Of a DNA stretch of 64,000 nucleotides, positions 44,580-51,799 are shown piece by piece. This stretch comes from Scopulibacillus daqui (GTDB taxonomy: Bacteria; Bacillota; Bacilli; Bacillales; Sporolactobacillaceae). Numbering within the stretch: position 1 is the stretch's first letter; every line of letters begins with the position of its first letter. A program made the position numbers and the translations under genes. The notes below the pieces were generated by a model. It saw nothing but the letters and a program-made list of their open reading frames with translations, ran no database searches and was not told where the DNA came from. The stretch spans positions 1 through 64,000 of the forward strand of contig NZ_JAFBER010000001.1 of assembly GCF_016908855.1 (NCBI RefSeq), given 5' to 3'.

Positions 44580-45092
44580 TTAATCTTGGCTGGCTTTAAA
44601 TATTTTCCCTTTATTAACGTAGATTTGTACGCCTTTTTTCATATTTTGCAATTCTTCGTTCGTCAGTTCGCGAACGATTTTGCATGGCGATCCCATAACC
44701 ATTGTCCGGGGAGGAATCTTTTTTCCCGGCGGGACGAGTGCATGAGCGGCTATAAACGCCTCTTCGCCGATATCTGCGCCGTCGAGCACAGTTGCTCCCA
44801 TGCCGACCAAAGCGCCTTTGCGGACGGTACAGCCGTGAAGAATGACATTATGGCCGACGGTAACGTCATCTTCGATAACAAGCGGCTTGTCCTCATATAA
44901 ATGCAAGGTGGCATTATCTTGGATGCTGCACCGTTCTCCGATTGTAATCGGCGCCTCATCGCCGCGGATGACAGCATTGAACCATATGCTTGTTTCCTTG
45001 CCGATAGTGACATCGCCGATAATTTTTGCGCCGTCAGCTATGTATACGCTTTCATGTACGTTTGGAAAGTGTGATTGAAACCGAATCAGCAT
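44580..45092 (-). CDS. PaaY/YtoA-like gamma-carbonic anhydrase family protein
   Basis: A 170-residue left-handed beta-helix protein made of hexapeptide repeats (IADGAKIIGDVTIGK, VTVGHNVILHGCTV, ALVGMGATVLDGADIG). Candidate zinc ligands are the His residues of TLHLYED and GHNVILHGC. In E. coli PaaY is a thioesterase that removes dead-end CoA adducts; the Bacillus relative is YtoA. The gene is on the opposite strand to the rest of the island, with its 5' end facing the flavoprotein gene. ATG 45092 follows AAAAGGGGTTATGACT; ATG 45098 is too close to the binding site. Confidence 0.85.
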   Translation of the reverse strand: MLIRFQSHFPNVHESVYIADGAKIIGDVTIGKETSIWFNAVIRGDEAPITIGERCSIQDNATLHLYEDKPLVIEDDVTVGHNVILHGCTVRKGALVGMGATVLDGADIGEEAFIAAHALVPPGKKIPPRTMVMGSPCKIVRELTNEELQNMKKGVQIYVNKGKIFKASQD

Positions 45093-45159
45093 AGTCATAA
45101 CCCCTTTTTAAAATAAAAATATTTCTTAAAAAATTATAACATGAATGGAAGTGTTTTGC

Positions 45160-46107
45160 GTGACTAATCAGATTACAAAATTATTAGGCATTAAATATCC
45201 GATTTTTCAAGGCGGTATGGGGAATATCAGCGACGGCCGCTTAGCGGCTGCTGTTTCAAACGCCGGGGGATTGGGGACGATTGGCGCCGGCACGATGCCT
45301 GTCAAACTATTCTCAGAAAGGCTGGAACAGATGGTGGCTGGGACAAATTTGCCGTGCTGCGTCAATATTCCGCTTTCTGTTCATCCAGAAGTGAAAGATA
45401 TTATCAAAACAGTCATTGAATCCAAAGTGCCTGTCGTCTCATTGTCAGCGGGAAATCCGCAGCCGTATATACCCATTTTTCATGATCATGGCATGAAAGT
45501 GATTTGTGTCACGGCTTCTGTTCATCAGGCGAAAAAAGCGGAAGCCGCAGGAGCAGATATCATTGTTTGTGAAGGCTATGAAGCTGCCGGACTCAATTCG
45601 CATCTAGAAACAACAACGATGACGCTTGTCCCGCAAATTGCCGATGCTGTCAATATTCCGGTTGCGGCGGCCGGCGGCATTGCTGATGGAAGGGGACTTG
45701 CTGCTGCACTGTCTCTCGGCGCTCAAGGCGTTCAAATGGGAACGAGATTTATAGCGACAAAGGAGGCGCCGTATCATCGGATCTATAAAGAAAAGATACT
45801 TGAAGCAAATGACGAGGCAACAACGATTGTTGGCCGTAAATTTCAGCGGATTCGCCGGATTATGAAAGGTGATTATGCGGATAAATTATTAAATATAGAA
45901 CAGGAAAACAATACAGCAGAATATCTTAAGATGACAAATGAAGACCGCCATATTTTAGGCGCTGTTAAAGGCAATCTAGACAAAGGTTATATCAACAGCG
46001 GACAGATCGCAGGGCTGATCAAAGACATGCCAAGCGTTGAAGAACTCATTTTAAATATGGTTGCCGATGCGAAAAGGATTCTAAGTGAAGGCGCTCAATT
46101 GTTATAG
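45160..46107 (+). CDS. FMN-dependent NAD(P)H:flavin oxidoreductase / nitronate monooxygenase family
   Basis: A 315-residue TIM-barrel flavoprotein of the NMO/FabK superfamily: YPIFQGGMGNISDGRLAAAVSNAGGLGTIGAG at the start (FMN loop QGGM), then SLSAGNP, EGYEAAGLNSHL, the phosphate motif AAGGIADGRGLAAALSLGAQGVQMGTRF. The AGGH catalytic His of true nitronate monooxygenases and FabK is replaced (AAGLNSH), so the reaction is open. GTG 45160 has a weak GGAAGTG site; ATG 45145 is an alternative. Placed between paaX/paaY and the thioesterase gene. It could serve as an electron-transfer or enoyl-reductase activity for the pathway (inference). Confidence 0.75.
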   Translation: MTNQITKLLGIKYPIFQGGMGNISDGRLAAAVSNAGGLGTIGAGTMPVKLFSERLEQMVAGTNLPCCVNIPLSVHPEVKDIIKTVIESKVPVVSLSAGNPQPYIPIFHDHGMKVICVTASVHQAKKAEAAGADIIVCEGYEAAGLNSHLETTTMTLVPQIADAVNIPVAAAGGIADGRGLAAALSLGAQGVQMGTRFIATKEAPYHRIYKEKILEANDEATTIVGRKFQRIRRIMKGDYADKLLNIEQENNTAEYLKMTNEDRHILGAVKGNLDKGYINSGQIAGLIKDMPSVEELILNMVADAKRILSEGAQLL

Positions 46108-46229
46108 ATTCATCCCTTTACCGCTTAAAAGCATCACATTATTTAAACGTCAGCACAAAATATGTAATATCAATATCCTTTAAATGAGAAATCAAATGCC
46201 CTTTTTATATAAGGAATTTTCAGTTTTAT

Positions 46230-46258
46230 TTGACGTTTGTTTAACGAGATGGTATGAT
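46230..46258 (+). promoter_or_regulatory. SigA promoter of the thioesterase gene
   Basis: TTGACG (46230-46235), 17-bp spacer, TATGAT (46253-46258), predicting a leader of about 150 nt. Confidence 0.75.
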
Positions 46259-46267
46259 ATCGTTAAA
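46240..46267. promoter_or_regulatory. Inverted repeat around the -10 box
   Basis: TTTAACGA (46240-46247) and TCGTTAAA (46260-46267) flank the -10 box with a 12-bp centre; the AACG/CGTT half-site recurs in the paaA palindrome. Possible PaaX operator. Confidence 0.55.
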
Positions 46268-46340
46268 TAAACGTTATATTTTTTAGATTCAAAAAATTTA
46301 TTTTTTTATGATCAGAAATATATTCTGCAAAAAAGATACA

Positions 46341-46389
46341 GGTTAGCCGCTGGGGCGTTGCCAGCGCCTTATTGGCGTGACCGCTGACC
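46341..46389 (+). ncRNA. Structured 5' leader of unknown class
   Basis: GGTTAGC (46341-46347) pairs with GCTGACC (46383-46389). Inside, CGCTGG/CCAGCG (46348-46353 with 46361-46366) competes with GGCGTT/AGCGCC (46354-46359 with 46363-46368) and with GCGCC/GGCGT (46364-46368 with 46374-46378). Mutually exclusive hairpins 15 nt before the GAAGGAGGAG ribosome binding site suggest control of translation. I do not recognise a known riboswitch. Confidence 0.4.
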
Positions 46390-46415
46390 AAGTTTTCTTT
46401 TGAAGGAGGAGTCCG

Positions 46416-46799
46416 ATGAAACCGGGAATGAAAATTGGCCAAACTGCAACCGTTAAAGCCACTGTTACCCCAGATATGTTTGCACAATTCGAAGGGAAAG
46501 TCGTTCATCGTGCCCTTTCAACTGTTTCCATGGTTTACTATATGGAGTGGGCGGCAAGGCAAATTATTTTGCCATATCTTGAAGAGCATGAAGAAGGCAT
46601 CGGCGGTGCTGTCTCCGTCAAACATGTAGCGCCGACAACAGAAGGCGATGAGATTTCAGCCACAGCAACGTTGACAGGGCTGAAAGGGAAGGCTGTCATT
46701 ACCGCTGTGGAAGTCTATAACACGAAAGAATTGATAGGCAGAGGCGAAGTCACTCAATTTATTTTAAATAAAAATGATATTGCCGCTAAGCTGGCCTAA
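46416..46799 (+). CDS. Hotdog-fold thioesterase (FlK-like)
   Basis: A 127-residue single-domain hotdog protein. It starts MKPGMKIGQTATVKATVTPDMFAQFEG, has STVSMVYYMEWAARQIILPYL (the catalytic-helix region) and GGAVSVKHVAPTTEGDEISATATLTG. This resembles the fluoroacetyl-CoA thioesterase (FlK)-like group more than E. coli PaaI. Likely role: hydrolysing a CoA thioester, perhaps freeing CoA from stalled paa intermediates (inference). ATG 46416 follows GAAGGAGGAGTCCG, a strong site, and the mRNA leader is long and folded. Confidence 0.8.
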   Translation: MKPGMKIGQTATVKATVTPDMFAQFEGKVVHRALSTVSMVYYMEWAARQIILPYLEEHEEGIGGAVSVKHVAPTTEGDEISATATLTGLKGKAVITAVEVYNTKELIGRGEVTQFILNKNDIAAKLA

Positions 46800-46815
46800 A
46801 TCTTCCAGCTTAAAA

Positions 46816-46829
46816 TGTAAGCGTTTACT
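46816..46829. promoter_or_regulatory. cre (CcpA) site of the dehydrogenase operon
   Basis: TGTAAGCGTTTACT differs from the optimal cre TGTAAGCGTTTACA only in the last base. It sits directly before a TATAAA box 60 bp upstream of E1alpha, so glucose-dependent CcpA repression is expected. Confidence 0.8.
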
Positions 46830-46887
46830 GTATAAAAGCGCCAAAGGAAATATAAATAGAAATTCGTTTATATGGAAGGAGCATTTT

Positions 46888-47955
46888 ATGGATACATCAT
46901 TCCCTATCAAGCAAATTGTTGATGGAAAAGGCAATCTTATTGATGAAACGTATAAAGATCATTTAACGAAAGATTTTGTCCATAAAGTTTATAAAAAAAT
47001 GCTGTTTGCCCGGATGTTTGATAGAAAATGCGTCAATCTCCAGCGTCAAGGGCGAATCGGAACTTATGTGCCGTTTGAAGGACAGGAGGCCGCGCAAGTG
47101 GGGAGTGCTCTTGCCTTAGCTGAGGATGACTGGATGTTCCCAACATATAGGGATCATGGTGCAACGCTCACATTTGGTGCGACAATGGTTAATCTCCTCT
47201 TGTATTGGCAAGGCAGGTATGAAGGCGTGCTTCCGCCAAAGGACAAGAAGATTTTCCCTCCGGCCGTACCCATTGCTTCCCAGCTTCTTCATGCAACCGG
47301 GGCTGCAATCGCAGAAAAGAAAAAAGGAACAGACCGAGTTGCCATCGTCTATTTTGGCGATGGCGCGACATCGGAGGGGGATTTCCATGAAGGGCTGAAT
47401 TTCGCCAGTGTTTTCCAAGCGCCTGTTGTCTTTTTTAATCAAAATAATGGATTCGCCATCAGTGTCCCAATGTCGCGGCAAATGCACAGCAAAACCATTG
47501 CGCAAAAAGCATTAGCTTATGATATTGAAGGCGTTCGCATTGACGGCAATGATATTTTTGCTGTTTATTTTACGACATTGAACGCGATTGAAAAGGCGCG
47601 CCGCGGTCACGGTCCAACACTCATTGAGGCAGTGACATGGCGTTATGGCGCTCACACTACATCTGATGATCCGTCAAAATACCGCGACCAATCGGAAAAC
47701 GACATCCGCCGGGAGAAATTTGACCCTGTTGCCCGTATTGAAAGATTTATGAAAAATAACGGCATGTGGGACGAATCCATGGAAGAGTTGGAACAAACAG
47801 CATCAAAAGAAATTGAAACGGCAGTTAAAGAGATGGAAAGCGCGCCGCCTGTTGACCGAAATCACTTATTCGATCATGTCTTTGAGCGCACACCATGGCC
47901 GATTAGCGAGCAGAAGGAACGGTTTCTGCAATTACAAGGAGGGAATAACGAATGA
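46888..47955 (+). CDS. 2-oxo acid dehydrogenase E1 component, alpha subunit
   Basis: A 355-residue thiamine-diphosphate enzyme subunit that decarboxylates a 2-oxo acid together with E1 beta. GRIGTYVPFEGQEAAQVGSALAL near the N-terminus and the ThDP-binding GDGATSEGDFHEGLNFAS ... NQNNGFAIS (GDG-x~25-NN motif at ~residues 154-185) are intact, as is the phosphorylation-loop-like YGAHTTSDDPSKYR. It resembles PdhA/BkdAA of Bacilli; the substrate cannot be told apart by eye. ATG 46888 follows GGAAGGAGCATTTT. Its stop overlaps the E1 beta start (ATGA). A cre site precedes it. Confidence 0.92.
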   Translation: MDTSFPIKQIVDGKGNLIDETYKDHLTKDFVHKVYKKMLFARMFDRKCVNLQRQGRIGTYVPFEGQEAAQVGSALALAEDDWMFPTYRDHGATLTFGATMVNLLLYWQGRYEGVLPPKDKKIFPPAVPIASQLLHATGAAIAEKKKGTDRVAIVYFGDGATSEGDFHEGLNFASVFQAPVVFFNQNNGFAISVPMSRQMHSKTIAQKALAYDIEGVRIDGNDIFAVYFTTLNAIEKARRGHGPTLIEAVTWRYGAHTTSDDPSKYRDQSENDIRREKFDPVARIERFMKNNGMWDESMEELEQTASKEIETAVKEMESAPPVDRNHLFDHVFERTPWPISEQKERFLQLQGGNNE

Positions 47956-48956
47956 AGACGGCGACTTCCGTAAAGCAATTAACGCTCATTCAATCAATTA
48001 ATGATGCCCTTCGGATCATTTTAGAAGAAAACGAAGATGTGCTTATTCTTGGGCAGGATGTTGGGAAAAACGGCGGTGTTTTTCGGGCGACAGAAGGGCT
48101 ATACGAAAAGTTCGGCGAAGATCGTGTCATTGATACGCCGCTTGCTGAATCGGGAATTATCGGTACATCAATCGGCATGGCTGTTAACGGCATAAGGCCC
48201 ATTGCTGAAATCCAATTTTTTGGTTTTATTTATCCCGGTTTCAATCAAATTATGACCCACGCTTCTCGAATCAGAAGCCGGACGCTCGGCCGTTATACCG
48301 TTCCGATGGTCATTCGTACGCCGTATGGAGCGGGTGTCCGCGCGCCTGAAATTCATTCTGACAGCATGGAAGCTCTTTTTACACATATGCCGGGGATAAA
48401 GGTCGTGGTACCGTCAAACCCTTATGATGCCAAGGGGTTATTAATTTCAAGCGTTGAGGATCCAGATCCTGTTCTCTTTCTGGAACCTATGAAACTGTAC
48501 CGTGCAGGGCGCAAAGAAGTTCCTGAAGAGAAGTACACCGTTCCGCTGGGGAAAGGGAACGTTTTAAAAGACGGCGAAGATGTTTCCATATTTGCTTGGG
48601 GCGCGATGATCCCGCTTGCTTTAAAAGCGGCCGATGAGATAGAAAGCGAGAAAGGCATTCATTGTGAAGTGATTGATCTAAGAACGCTCTATCCGCTCGA
48701 TAAAACATTGATTAAAGCTTCTGTAGAAAAAACGGGACGTGTGGTCATCATTCATGAAGCGCATCAAACGGGAGGCGTCAGCGGAGATATTATTTCTCTT
48801 ATCAACGATACCGAAACTGCGTTTCTATCATTGAAAGCACCGATTGAAAGAGTCACAGGCTATGATGTTCCCGTTCCGATGTTTTCGCTTGAAGATGATT
48901 ATTTGCCTCATGTTCAAGAGATTAAGCAAAAAATTGAACGAGTCTTCTATTATTAG
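47952..48956 (+). CDS. 2-oxo acid dehydrogenase E1 component, beta subunit
   Basis: A 334-residue partner of E1 alpha that completes the active site. Motifs: EENEDVLILGQDVGKNGGVFRATEGL, DTPLAESGIIGTSIGMAVNGIRPIAEIQF (Glu that activates ThDP), the PYR-domain loop GAGVRAPEIHSDSMEALFTHMPGIKVVVPSNPYDAKGLL, and the C-terminal HEAHQTGGVSGDI. (Only key segments are given: GQDVGKNGGVFRAT, HEAHQTGGVSGD.) ATG 47952 follows AAGGAGGGAATAACGA and overlaps the alpha stop, so the two subunits are probably translated in equal amounts. The E2 gene follows after 14 bp. Confidence 0.92.
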   Translation: MKTATSVKQLTLIQSINDALRIILEENEDVLILGQDVGKNGGVFRATEGLYEKFGEDRVIDTPLAESGIIGTSIGMAVNGIRPIAEIQFFGFIYPGFNQIMTHASRIRSRTLGRYTVPMVIRTPYGAGVRAPEIHSDSMEALFTHMPGIKVVVPSNPYDAKGLLISSVEDPDPVLFLEPMKLYRAGRKEVPEEKYTVPLGKGNVLKDGEDVSIFAWGAMIPLALKAADEIESEKGIHCEVIDLRTLYPLDKTLIKASVEKTGRVVIIHEAHQTGGVSGDIISLINDTETAFLSLKAPIERVTGYDVPVPMFSLEDDYLPHVQEIKQKIERVFYY

Positions 48957-48970
48957 AGAGGAGGACCGCT

Positions 48971-50221
48971 ATGGTAGATGTGAAGTTACATGATATCGGC
49001 GAGGGTATGACAGAAGGAGAAGTTATTCATTTATTTGTTAAAGTCGGCGATCAAGTTAAGGTGGACCAGCCGCTTGTAGAAGTACAGACAGATAAAGTAA
49101 CGGCTGAACTTCCTTCTCCGGCAGAAGGAACGGTGAAAGAAATACTGGTGAACCGCGGTGATGTGATTGAAGTCGGTTCAACAATGGTTGTCATTGACAA
49201 TGGCGAAGAAATGCTCGGCGAAACCCAAAAAGCCGAAAAAAAACCGGCAAACGAACTTAGAATCGATTCGCTGGAAAAGAAAAAGGTATTTAAACTGGAT
49301 CATTTTGATGCAAGCGCACCTAAGCGCATTTTAGCGGCGCCTCATACCCGAAAGTTAGCCAGAATGCTTCAGGTTAATATTGAAGATATTAAAGGCACAG
49401 GCAGATTAGGGCGTATTACGGATGAAGATGTGGAACGTTATGCGAATGCCTTAAAGGAGCAGCCGGCAGATTACGATGCAGCGAAGCAGGAAGCCCCGGC
49501 GCCTGTATCCGAATATCATGAGATGCCATTTAAAGGACGACGGAAAGCTATTGCTAATAAAATGTCTCAATCGCTTTTTACAATTCCGCATGTCACTCAT
49601 TTTGATGAGGCTGATATCACTCAGCTATTAACGTTAAAAAATACTTTGAAGACGCTGGATGCCAAGCAGACAAAAGGCTGCAATGTTTCCCTTGCCGCCT
49701 TTTTTATAAAAGCTATTGCGAACGCGTTACAAGAGTTTCCGATTTTTAACGCTAAGCTGGATGAAGAAAAGCAAGTCATCCGCATGGAAAAAGCCGTTCA
49801 TATCGGGCTTGCAACGGATACAGAGGAAGGGCTCATTGTCCCGGTCATTAAACATGTTGAAGAGAAGTCAATGATGACGATTCATAAAGAAATGAAAGCA
49901 CTGATTCAAAAAGCTAGGGACAACAAACTGAGACATGAAGATATGTCCGGCAGCACATTTACCATCAGCAATGTTGGACCGCTTGGAAGTACAGGAGCTA
50001 CACCGATTATTAATTATCCGGAAGTTGCTTTGATGGCATTTCACAAAACAAAGAAAATGCCGGTCGTTAATGACAATGATGAAATTGTGATTCGTTCAAT
50101 GATGAATCTGTCTATGACGTTTGATCATCGGGTGGCCGACGGCGGAAAAGCGATCGCCTTTACTAACCGGATTATTGAACAACTTGAGAACCCAGAGCTC
50201 ATGCTTGTGAATTTAAAATAA
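48971..50221 (+). CDS. 2-oxo acid dehydrogenase E2 (dihydrolipoyl acyltransferase)
   Basis: A 416-residue E2 core protein. One lipoyl domain at residues 1-78 has the attachment lysine in VQTDKVTAEL (~43). A peripheral-subunit binding domain at ~117-152 has AAPHTRKLARMLQV and GTGRLGRITDEDV. The catalytic acyltransferase domain runs to the end with FDHRVADGG (His/Asp active site near 386-391). ATG follows GAGAGGAGGACCGCT. One lipoyl domain and this length resemble BkdB-type E2. No E3 (lpd) gene follows, so the complex must share E3 with another one. Its lipoylation could use the tandem ligases at 32-34 kb. Confidence 0.92.
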   Translation: MVDVKLHDIGEGMTEGEVIHLFVKVGDQVKVDQPLVEVQTDKVTAELPSPAEGTVKEILVNRGDVIEVGSTMVVIDNGEEMLGETQKAEKKPANELRIDSLEKKKVFKLDHFDASAPKRILAAPHTRKLARMLQVNIEDIKGTGRLGRITDEDVERYANALKEQPADYDAAKQEAPAPVSEYHEMPFKGRRKAIANKMSQSLFTIPHVTHFDEADITQLLTLKNTLKTLDAKQTKGCNVSLAAFFIKAIANALQEFPIFNAKLDEEKQVIRMEKAVHIGLATDTEEGLIVPVIKHVEEKSMMTIHKEMKALIQKARDNKLRHEDMSGSTFTISNVGPLGSTGATPIINYPEVALMAFHKTKKMPVVNDNDEIVIRSMMNLSMTFDHRVADGGKAIAFTNRIIEQLENPELMLVNLK

Positions 50222-50493
50222 GAATGGTTCTATTTTAACATCACGAGTTATTTTCTCATGCGATCTTTCCAAGTTCATCACATGCTGAAAGATATCCTGA
50301 ATTGCAGGAACCAAAAATATATGAGAGCCATAACGTGCACAAGGCCCTTGACACATACGAAAAGCATCCTAGCCATTTTTAGCCGGGCCGTATTGTACAG
50401 TCATGCCCCCTATGTCAAACATATCAGATATGTATTGCCGCTCAGAAAAGTATTATCTATTACTATTTATGAATAATAGTTTTTTAATCATTA
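50222..50493. other. Gap after the dehydrogenase operon
   Basis: About 270 bp of AT-rich sequence before the terminator. I see no convincing gene, promoter pair or RNA in it. Confidence 0.5.
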
Positions 50494-50530
50494 AACATCC
50501 CCGCGTGAAGCTGAGCTAAGCGGGGATGTT
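50494..50530. terminator. Bidirectional terminator at the right end of the island
   Basis: AACATCCCCGC (50494-50504) pairs with GCGGGGATGTT (50520-50530), then CTTTTATTT; shared by the E2 operon and the convergent zinc-ribbon gene. Confidence 0.8.
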
Positions 50531-50537
50531 CTTTTAT

Positions 50538-50810
50538 TTAGTGTCTGATTTGAATTGGCGGCCCTTGAGGCTGCGGGGATGATTGATAAGGGGTAGCTAG
50601 ACCGTGTTTATGAAAGATCGTTTCCTCTCCGCATCTGGCACAATAAGCGGCTTCCGGATCATTAACATGCCTGCAGCCTTTATGCACTAATCCAGGCTCA
50701 TCCGAACATCGGTTGACAAGGGGTGCACCACATTTAATACAGTATCTGTCTTTGGCATTGCAGACATTCCCGCACCTGACGCAAGTCTTATATTCTTCAT
50801 TATTGGCCAA
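50538..50810 (-). CDS. Small double zinc-ribbon protein
   Basis: A 90-residue protein with two treble CxxC pairs, CVRCGNVCNAKDRYCIKCG and GCRHVNDPEAAYCARCG, each able to hold one zinc, and a Pro/Gln/Ser-rich tail (PYQSSPQPQGPP). Double zinc ribbons of this form serve in protein or nucleic-acid contacts. Start is TTG 50810 after AAAGGAGTGAATCCA; the ATG 7 codons upstream has no binding site. No specific function recognised. Confidence 0.75.
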   Translation of the reverse strand: MANNEEYKTCVRCGNVCNAKDRYCIKCGAPLVNRCSDEPGLVHKGCRHVNDPEAAYCARCGEETIFHKHGLATPYQSSPQPQGPPIQIRH

Positions 50811-50963
50811 TGGATTCACTCCTTTATACAAACTTTAATATGATTAATATATGAACATATCTCCGTGCGGGTTCTTAATGATTATTTTCTGGCTGGATAT
50901 GGCACAGGACAATGGCTTGCACCCATATAATATGCAGAGGGAATAGAAGCGGGAGGTCTCATT

Positions 50964-51209
50964 ATGGCCGTTAACATAAATTTTGGAGCTATCAATGTCA
51001 ATGCGATGACTCGTGACGGGACTGTTTCCGTAGGGGAAAATAATCAAACAGGATGGTCAGCCCATGGTAAACAAAACATTGGAAATGGATTCTTTTATGG
51101 TATGAATTTCACAACAAATTCCATGAACAATATTATTGACAACGATATCGTCGATGATCCGGTTAATGATCAAGACGGCATTCCTTCTAATCAAAATCAA
51201 ACATTGTAA
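50964..51209 (+). CDS. GerP-like small spore protein, single motif
   Basis: An 81-residue protein with the pattern VNINFGAINVNAM, VSVGENNQTGWSAHGKQNIGNG and NNIIDNDIVDDP. The composition (Asn/Gly-rich, no signal peptide) and the G-[ED]N-x-W-x-K-x-N-x-G layout resemble small GerPA/GerPF-type or related spore-coat proteins of Bacilli; assignment to that family is tentative. The ATG follows GCGGGAGGTCTCATT. A CATATAATA element at 50923-50931 looks like a SigK -10 box, which would fit mother-cell expression. The next gene carries two copies of the same motif. Confidence 0.55.
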   Translation: MAVNINFGAINVNAMTRDGTVSVGENNQTGWSAHGKQNIGNGFFYGMNFTTNSMNNIIDNDIVDDPVNDQDGIPSNQNQTL

Positions 51210-51224
51210 AGGAGGCAGAATACG

Positions 51225-51746
51225 GTGAAGTTATCCAAAATTGTCGACGTTTGTTTTGACCATTTAACAGTTAATCATATTGATAATAATTCTGGTATTT
51301 TTATTGGCAATAATCAAGCTAACGGCTGGCACTATACAGATAAAAGCAACCATGGTTTCGGGTATATGTCCAATGGGAGCAACAAGGAAACGGTTCAAAT
51401 TATATTTGACAACGACCATATAGATATGCCTGTTGTTGAAAAGCAATATAATTATTTTCAAAAAGAAAATGATGAGGCGGAGGAACTTAATGATGACAAT
51501 ATGATCATATCGGAACAAAATATTGCTTTTAATGAAATCAATGTGAATAGTCTTCATGATAATGCCACGGTAACAATGGGGAATAACCGGCAAAATGCTT
51601 GGCATGCTTATCACAAAGAAAACGCCGGACTAGGGACAATGACTAATAACCATACCGATTATACAATTAATCAAATCATTGATAATGACTTTATAGATGC
51701 GCCTATCGATCAATTCTTTCAAGCGAAAACAGCGGATAAAAAATAA
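51225..51746 (+). CDS. GerP-like protein with two tandem motifs
   Basis: A 173-residue protein containing two copies of the motif of the upstream gene. Copy one (residues ~5-70) has FIGNNQANGWHYTDKSNHGFG and FDNDHIDMP; copy two (~98-165) has VTMGNNRQNAWHAYHKENAGLG and IIDNDFIDAP. A charged linker (EKQYNYFQKENDEAEELNDD) joins them. Start GTG 51225 after AAAGGAGGCAGAATACG; 15 bp from the previous stop, so an operon. Likely a spore outer-layer or germination-permeability protein by analogy; the evidence is composition and repeats only. Confidence 0.55.
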   Translation: MKLSKIVDVCFDHLTVNHIDNNSGIFIGNNQANGWHYTDKSNHGFGYMSNGSNKETVQIIFDNDHIDMPVVEKQYNYFQKENDEAEELNDDNMIISEQNIAFNEINVNSLHDNATVTMGNNRQNAWHAYHKENAGLGTMTNNHTDYTINQIIDNDFIDAPIDQFFQAKTADKK

Positions 51747-51799
51747 AAAAATATTAGTTAAAATAACTTGAAATTTCGAAAAATATAGCATACAATATG

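Larger units (their letters stand above)
46108..46415. other. Regulatory gap upstream of the thioesterase gene
   Basis: About 308 bp without a gene. It holds a consensus promoter, an inverted repeat flanking its -10 box, and a GC-rich folded leader, each listed separately. Confidence 0.7.
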
